A DNA stretch of 7,162 nucleotides, taken from positions 1-7,162 of the forward strand of contig DBMR01000041.1 of the NCBI GenBank assembly GCA_002298785.1, in the 5' to 3' direction. Position numbers and translations under genes: made by a program. Of this stretch, positions 3,698 through 7,162 are shown piece by piece. Numbering within the stretch: the stretch's first letter is position 1; each line of letters starts with the position of its first letter. This DNA comes from Verrucomicrobia subdivision 3 bacterium UBA693. GTDB taxonomy: Bacteria > Verrucomicrobiota > Verrucomicrobiia > Limisphaerales > UBA8199. The notes beneath the pieces are model-generated. The model worked only from the letters and a program-made list of their open reading frames with translations, did not search any database and was not told where the DNA came from.

Positions 3698-6579
3698 AAG
3701 TTCTAATCGTGGCCAAGACCAGACGCGGCGCAGGAGCATACGTCGGCGGCCTCACGGAAGGAGGGCGGAGCGTCCGCCTGGTTGCGCCGGACGAAGCCCG
3801 GAACCAACCGGCTGGCCTCGAATACGACGTCGGTGAGGTTTGGGAAATCGAGTCCGTGCCGGACCCGGACATCGTTCCACCACACGTGGAGAACATCATC
3901 GTGGTCGGCGCGCGGCGCATACGTCGTTCGCAAAAGGTGACCGCCACAATTCACCGTTTCATGCCACCGGTGAGAGGCGGGACCGAGAAGCTTTTCGAGG
4001 GCCTCCTCCAAGCTACGCCAACAGGCGGGCTTTACATCTCGCAACAGGGCGGTCTGCCGCAGCGCAGCACCATGTTTTGGATACCGGACCGACCGCTCCT
4101 CGTTGATTGCGAGGGCAAACGCATTCGTTACCGCTACCCGACGCGCGATGGCGGACGCACGCTCACGTTCGTGGGTTTCCAGGAGCCACTCACCGAGATT
4201 CCTGTCGGCACCCTTTTGCGTGTGTCGCTCGCGCATTGGTGGTGTCCCCAGGACCGTCCCGACGGAGAACTGCGTTGTTTTGCGCAGTTGTCCGGCTGGT
4301 TCCCCGGACCCGAAGCGGAGGCGCGGAGGCCACAGCGGCGACTGGTTACGAAACCCAGGCTCGCATCGCAATCATCACCCGGGCAAGCGGCGTCAGTTTC
4401 CCAAGAGACCCTCCGCAAGCGGGCCGCCGAAGTTCTGAAGCGGACCTTTGGATTCTCGGAATTCCTCCCCCTCCAGGCTGATATCGTCAGCCGGGTGCTG
4501 CAGGGGCGGGACGTGCTGGCCGTGATGCCGACCGGCGGCGGCAAGTCTCTCTGCTACCAACTCCCGGCGCTGCTGCTTGAGGGGGTGACGGTGGTCGCCT
4601 CGCCCCTGGTAGCGCTCATGCACGACCAGATCAGCCAACTCAAACAAGTTGGCGTGCCCGCCGCCTGCCTCAACCACCTGGTGCCGCTTCGGGATTACGA
4701 GCAAATCATGCGCGCCGTCCGGCGGGGAGGATTGAGGCTGCTTTACCTCGCTCCGGAGACACTTCTGCGGCCCGAAATCCAGTTGCTCCTCGACCAAAGC
4801 CGGCTCGCCTGCCTGGCCATTGACGAGGCGCATTGCATCTCGGAGTGGGGCTATGATTTTCGACCGGAATACCGCCAGCTTGCGAGCGTCCGGCGTCGGT
4901 TTCCGGACGCCGTATGTCTGGCGCTTACCGCTACGGCCACGTCACGTGTGCGGGAGGATATCCGCCACCATCTGGACATTCCGGCCGAGGGCGAATTCGT
5001 GGCGAGCTTCAACCGGCGAAACCTGTTTCTTGCCGTGCAAACCCGTCGCGATGGGCTAGCCCAGTTGCTGGCGTTCCTGGAGCAGCGCCGCGGCCAGTCC
5101 GGCATCATCTATTGCGGGACCCGGAAGCAAGCGGACGGGCTCTGCGGCGACCTCATCGCGAATGGCTGGCCGGCGCTGACCTACCACGCTGGTATGCCGG
5201 GGGACGAGCGTCGCCGCAACCAGGAGAGTTTCATTCATGATGAGGCGCCCTTGATGGTCGCCACCGTCGCCTTCGGCATGGGTATCAACAAGTCCAACGT
5301 GCGCTTCGTCGTTCACGCGCACCTGCCGAAAGACCTGGAGAGTTACTATCAGGAAATTGGCCGCGCCGGCCGAGATGGTCTGCCTGCGGATTGCCTGCTG
5401 CTCTACAGCCGTGGCGACGCGGTGATTCATCGGCGGTTTATCGAGGCCGGCGCCGCGTCCCAGCGTGAGGGCCGAGAGGCGCGGTTGCGCGCGCTCATGA
5501 CCTTTGCGGAGGCCCGAGGCTGCCGCCGGAAGCCATTGATGGCCTACTTCGACGAGGCGCTCCAGGATCCCTGTGGTTGCTGTGATAACTGCGCGCAGAC
5601 AATGGCGGAGGGCCCGGTGACTGACGTTACGGACGCAGCCCGGAAGTTCCTCTCCTGCGTAAAAGCGACAGACCAGGTGTTTGGAGCGGCCCATGTGGTG
5701 GCGGTGCTGCGCGGTTCGAGGGCGGAGAAGGTCCGAACGCGGGGGCATGACCGGTTGAGCGTCTTCGGCACCGGCAGGGAGGTTTCGACCGAGGAGTGGA
5801 GCAGGCTGGTGGAGCGATTCGTCCAGTTCGGCTTACTGGAGCGTGAACTCGATTACGGCACCCTGCGCCTCACTTCCAAAGCGTGGAATGTTCTAAACGG
5901 TAAGGAAAAGGTGCTGGTTCCCGCTGAGGGCAAAGCCACTACGATCCTGGCCACCTCCCCAGTTCAAGGTGCTGACGCCGAGTTATTCCAAAAGCTCCGT
6001 GATCTCCGGAAAACCCTGGCGACCCGCGCGGGCGTGCCGGCTTACGTTATCTTCTCCGACCGCGCCCTCCTCGAGATGGCAAAGTCCCTTCCGCAAGACC
6101 GCACTCAGTTCCTCGCGATCAACGGCGTGGGAAAAGTGAAGTTGGATGCCTACAGCGATGCCTTCCTGCAGATTATCCGTGCCCATTGCGCGCAGCACGG
6201 TCCAGTTCCCGCTCCGAAGATGGAAGCGACTCCGCCCCATCCACCTATTCGCTCGGATCGCGGGGGCCGCACTCGGGAGATTGGTGAGTTGTTTGCTGGT
6301 GGCCAGACCATCGCGCAAATCGCCGCGCGATACGGAATCCTTCCAGGGACAGTCACGCAACACCTCCATCGCTTTAAACAACTGGGAGGAAAGGTCGATG
6401 CCAGCCGTGTGCTTGGAGCCTCGCGGCTGCCAGATCTGGAACGCAGGCAGGTTTTAGCTGCCTTCGAACGTCTTGGCGCGGAGCGGTTGGCACCCGTCCA
6501 CGCAGCCCTATCCGGCGCCGTTCCTTACGCAGCACTACATCTGCTCCGACTCTACTGGCTCTGTCAGAAGGCTAGCTGA
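3694..6579 (+). CDS. recQ: RecQ-family DNA helicase with N-terminal dual-OB-like domain
   Basis: This 961-residue protein is much longer than usual bacterial RecQ (about 600). Residues 1-205 are an extra domain starting MKVLIVAKTRRGAGAYVGGL, followed by SVRLVAPDE and GEVWEIESVP. It looks like the dual-OB (DuOB) type, likely a nucleic-acid-binding module. After a linker comes a complete 3'-5' helicase core: FGFSEFLPLQ (252-261, motif 0 Gln261), TGGGKS (280-285, Lys284), DEAH (377-380), TATAT (412-416), FNRRNL (439-444), YHAGM (497-501), AFGMGINKSNVRF (526-538) and QEIGRAGRDG (553-562, arginine finger probably Arg560). The zinc site is Cys610, Cys627, Cys630 and Cys633. A winged-helix RQC (about 640-740), an HRDC (about 760-830) and a C-terminal HTH of the HTH_40 kind (about 858-900) follow. 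It would unwind forked or structured DNA using ATP. The start ATG overlaps the previous stop. It may be a specialised paralogue rather than the housekeeping RecQ. Confidence 0.9.
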   Translation: MKVLIVAKTRRGAGAYVGGLTEGGRSVRLVAPDEARNQPAGLEYDVGEVWEIESVPDPDIVPPHVENIIVVGARRIRRSQKVTATIHRFMPPVRGGTEKLFEGLLQATPTGGLYISQQGGLPQRSTMFWIPDRPLLVDCEGKRIRYRYPTRDGGRTLTFVGFQEPLTEIPVGTLLRVSLAHWWCPQDRPDGELRCFAQLSGWFPGPEAEARRPQRRLVTKPRLASQSSPGQAASVSQETLRKRAAEVLKRTFGFSEFLPLQADIVSRVLQGRDVLAVMPTGGGKSLCYQLPALLLEGVTVVASPLVALMHDQISQLKQVGVPAACLNHLVPLRDYEQIMRAVRRGGLRLLYLAPETLLRPEIQLLLDQSRLACLAIDEAHCISEWGYDFRPEYRQLASVRRRFPDAVCLALTATATSRVREDIRHHLDIPAEGEFVASFNRRNLFLAVQTRRDGLAQLLAFLEQRRGQSGIIYCGTRKQADGLCGDLIANGWPALTYHAGMPGDERRRNQESFIHDEAPLMVATVAFGMGINKSNVRFVVHAHLPKDLESYYQEIGRAGRDGLPADCLLLYSRGDAVIHRRFIEAGAASQREGREARLRALMTFAEARGCRRKPLMAYFDEALQDPCGCCDNCAQTMAEGPVTDVTDAARKFLSCVKATDQVFGAAHVVAVLRGSRAEKVRTRGHDRLSVFGTGREVSTEEWSRLVERFVQFGLLERELDYGTLRLTSKAWNVLNGKEKVLVPAEGKATTILATSPVQGADAELFQKLRDLRKTLATRAGVPAYVIFSDRALLEMAKSLPQDRTQFLAINGVGKVKLDAYSDAFLQIIRAHCAQHGPVPAPKMEATPPHPPIRSDRGGRTREIGELFAGGQTIAQIAARYGILPGTVTQHLHRFKQLGGKVDASRVLGASRLPDLERRQVLAAFERLGAERLAPVHAALSGAVPYAALHLLRLYWLCQKAS

Positions 6580-6610
6580 AGCGCTACCGCAACCTGGCTG
6601 CCTTTCTGAC
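6563..6610 (+). terminator. Imperfect hairpin across the recQ stop codon
   Basis: GTCAGAA (6563-6569) pairs with TTCTGAC (6604-6610), GGC (6570-6572) with GCC (6600-6602) and AGC (6574-6576) with GCT (6597-6599), leaving one bulged T on each side. The 13 pairs enclose the stop codon TGA 6577-6579. No T-run follows, so it is not a classical intrinsic terminator. It may protect the mRNA 3' end or aid termination. Confidence 0.3.
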
Positions 6611-6999
6611 CAAGCTGCGAAGCGTTGTTCAGACCCGTTCAATTAGCGTCGAGCTTCACTTCACCTTAAATTGGCTGTGCGGGAAAGCGGTCGGATACGA
6701 TTGGAAGAGTACGCCAATCAATACATAAGGCCGACCAGCCCGGAAGCAATGTTGTTTCAACAGGGCGCGTCGGACCGTCGGCGGGTGACTAAAGACCGCG
6801 CCATTGACTTGCGCAGAGTCTATCCACCGCCTGCGCCTTGCGAGCCGTCGATGGTGATCATGGGCGAACCCAAGCTCCGAAGGTGTCTTTCGCGTGATAC
6901 CGAAGACAAAGTTCTGCCCATCGTAAAACCGTTATAGTCTAGTCTCCGGCCAACTCGAAGGAAAAAGCATCCTGCTCAAGCAGCTTGGACAAATCGGCA

Positions 7000-7025
7000 G
7001 CCGCTCAAACCTGGGCGGCAGTTTT
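7000..7025 (+). terminator. Weak terminator-like hairpin
   Basis: GCCGC (7000-7004) and GCGGC (7015-7019) form a 5-bp GC stem with a 10-nt loop, followed by AG and then TTTT (7022-7025). The stem is short and the T-run is only four, so the call is tentative. It could end transcripts from the operon about 400 bp upstream. Confidence 0.2.
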
Positions 7026-7059
7026 CAACTTCTAATCCCCTCCAATATCATGCGGTCCG

Positions 7060-7079
7060 TTCGGGCGCAAAGGCCCGAA
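7060..7079. repeat. 7-bp perfect hairpin TTCGGGC / GCCCGAA
   Basis: TTCGGGC (7060-7066) and GCCCGAA (7073-7079) form a perfect stem with the 6-nt loop GCAAAG. No T-run follows on either strand. It may be an RNA structure or part of a feature continuing past the window. Confidence 0.3.
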
Positions 7080-7162
7080 TCAACGCCCTGATCACTCGGC
7101 GGGTTTTCCAGATAACGAAGTCGGGCCCGCGATTGCACGCGAGTCAGCGACCTCCGGCCGAG

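Larger units (their letters stand above)
6580..7162. other. Region after recQ; no convincing gene
   Basis: No frame here gives a recognisable protein. A 50-codon open stretch on the plus strand ends at TAA near 6728 (LKRYRNLAAFLTKLRSVV at its start) and lacks a good start codon. An 88-codon frame with a TTG start at 6671 has no ribosome binding site and a composition rich in Arg/Pro without domain features. Both are most likely chance or very old remnants. Two hairpins (7000-7019 and 7060-7079) are the only structures of note. Confidence 0.4.

Noticed and set aside
6671..6937. An 88-codon plus-strand frame after recQ
   Set aside because: It has a TTG start with no ribosome binding site, Arg/Pro-rich sequence without recognisable motifs, and position outside the coupled operon. 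It is probably chance.
1..7162. CRISPR array or insertion sequence
   Set aside because: No regularly spaced repeats, transposase or terminal inverted repeats were seen.

Overview
The window reads as bacterial chromosome at the edge of an integrative element. Gene packing is close, the 3' half is rich in G+C, and GTG/TTG starts are used. The integrase and the small winged-helix proteins have the flavour of Verrucomicrobiota or a related phylum, but that is only an impression from sequence style; no rRNA or other marker is present to test it.

Left part (1-2265): a decayed integration module. A tyrosine recombinase gene runs from 73 to 1401 but is broken by one in-frame TAA (856-858), directly after the catalytic-arginine motif GLRTS. 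Just behind it lies the C-terminal part of an excisionase-like winged-helix gene with no start codon (1402-1566). Facing it on the minus strand is an intact 74-residue protein of the same family (1847-1623). A non-coding stretch follows that holds a perfect 13-bp direct repeat, a 12-bp palindrome and two small hairpins. It ends at 2221-2265 with the 3' part of a tRNA-Arg(UCU) gene, from the anticodon loop through the encoded CCA. This looks like the distal attachment site of an element that entered a tRNA-Arg gene. The intact tRNA would lie to the left of the window.

Right part (2582-6579): a tight three-gene plus-strand operon. The first two genes encode two different DUF488-family proteins (195 and 174 aa), both with the C-x-E-x-x-P-x-x-C-H-R signature. 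The third encodes a 961-aa RecQ-type DNA helicase with all helicase motifs, zinc site, RQC, HRDC and a C-terminal HTH, plus an extra N-terminal domain of about 205 residues that resembles the dual-OB (DuOB) type. Intergenic distances are 3 nt and a 4-nt ATGA overlap, so the three products are probably made together. The first DUF488 protein carries QMDLF, a good match to a sliding-clamp-binding peptide. The likely theme is DNA processing near replication or repair, possibly genome defence given the attachment-site neighbourhood. The function of the DUF488 proteins is not known to me, and this operon is the most interesting part of the window.

Tail (6580-7162): no convincing gene. It has a long imperfect hairpin over the recQ stop codon and two further hairpins.
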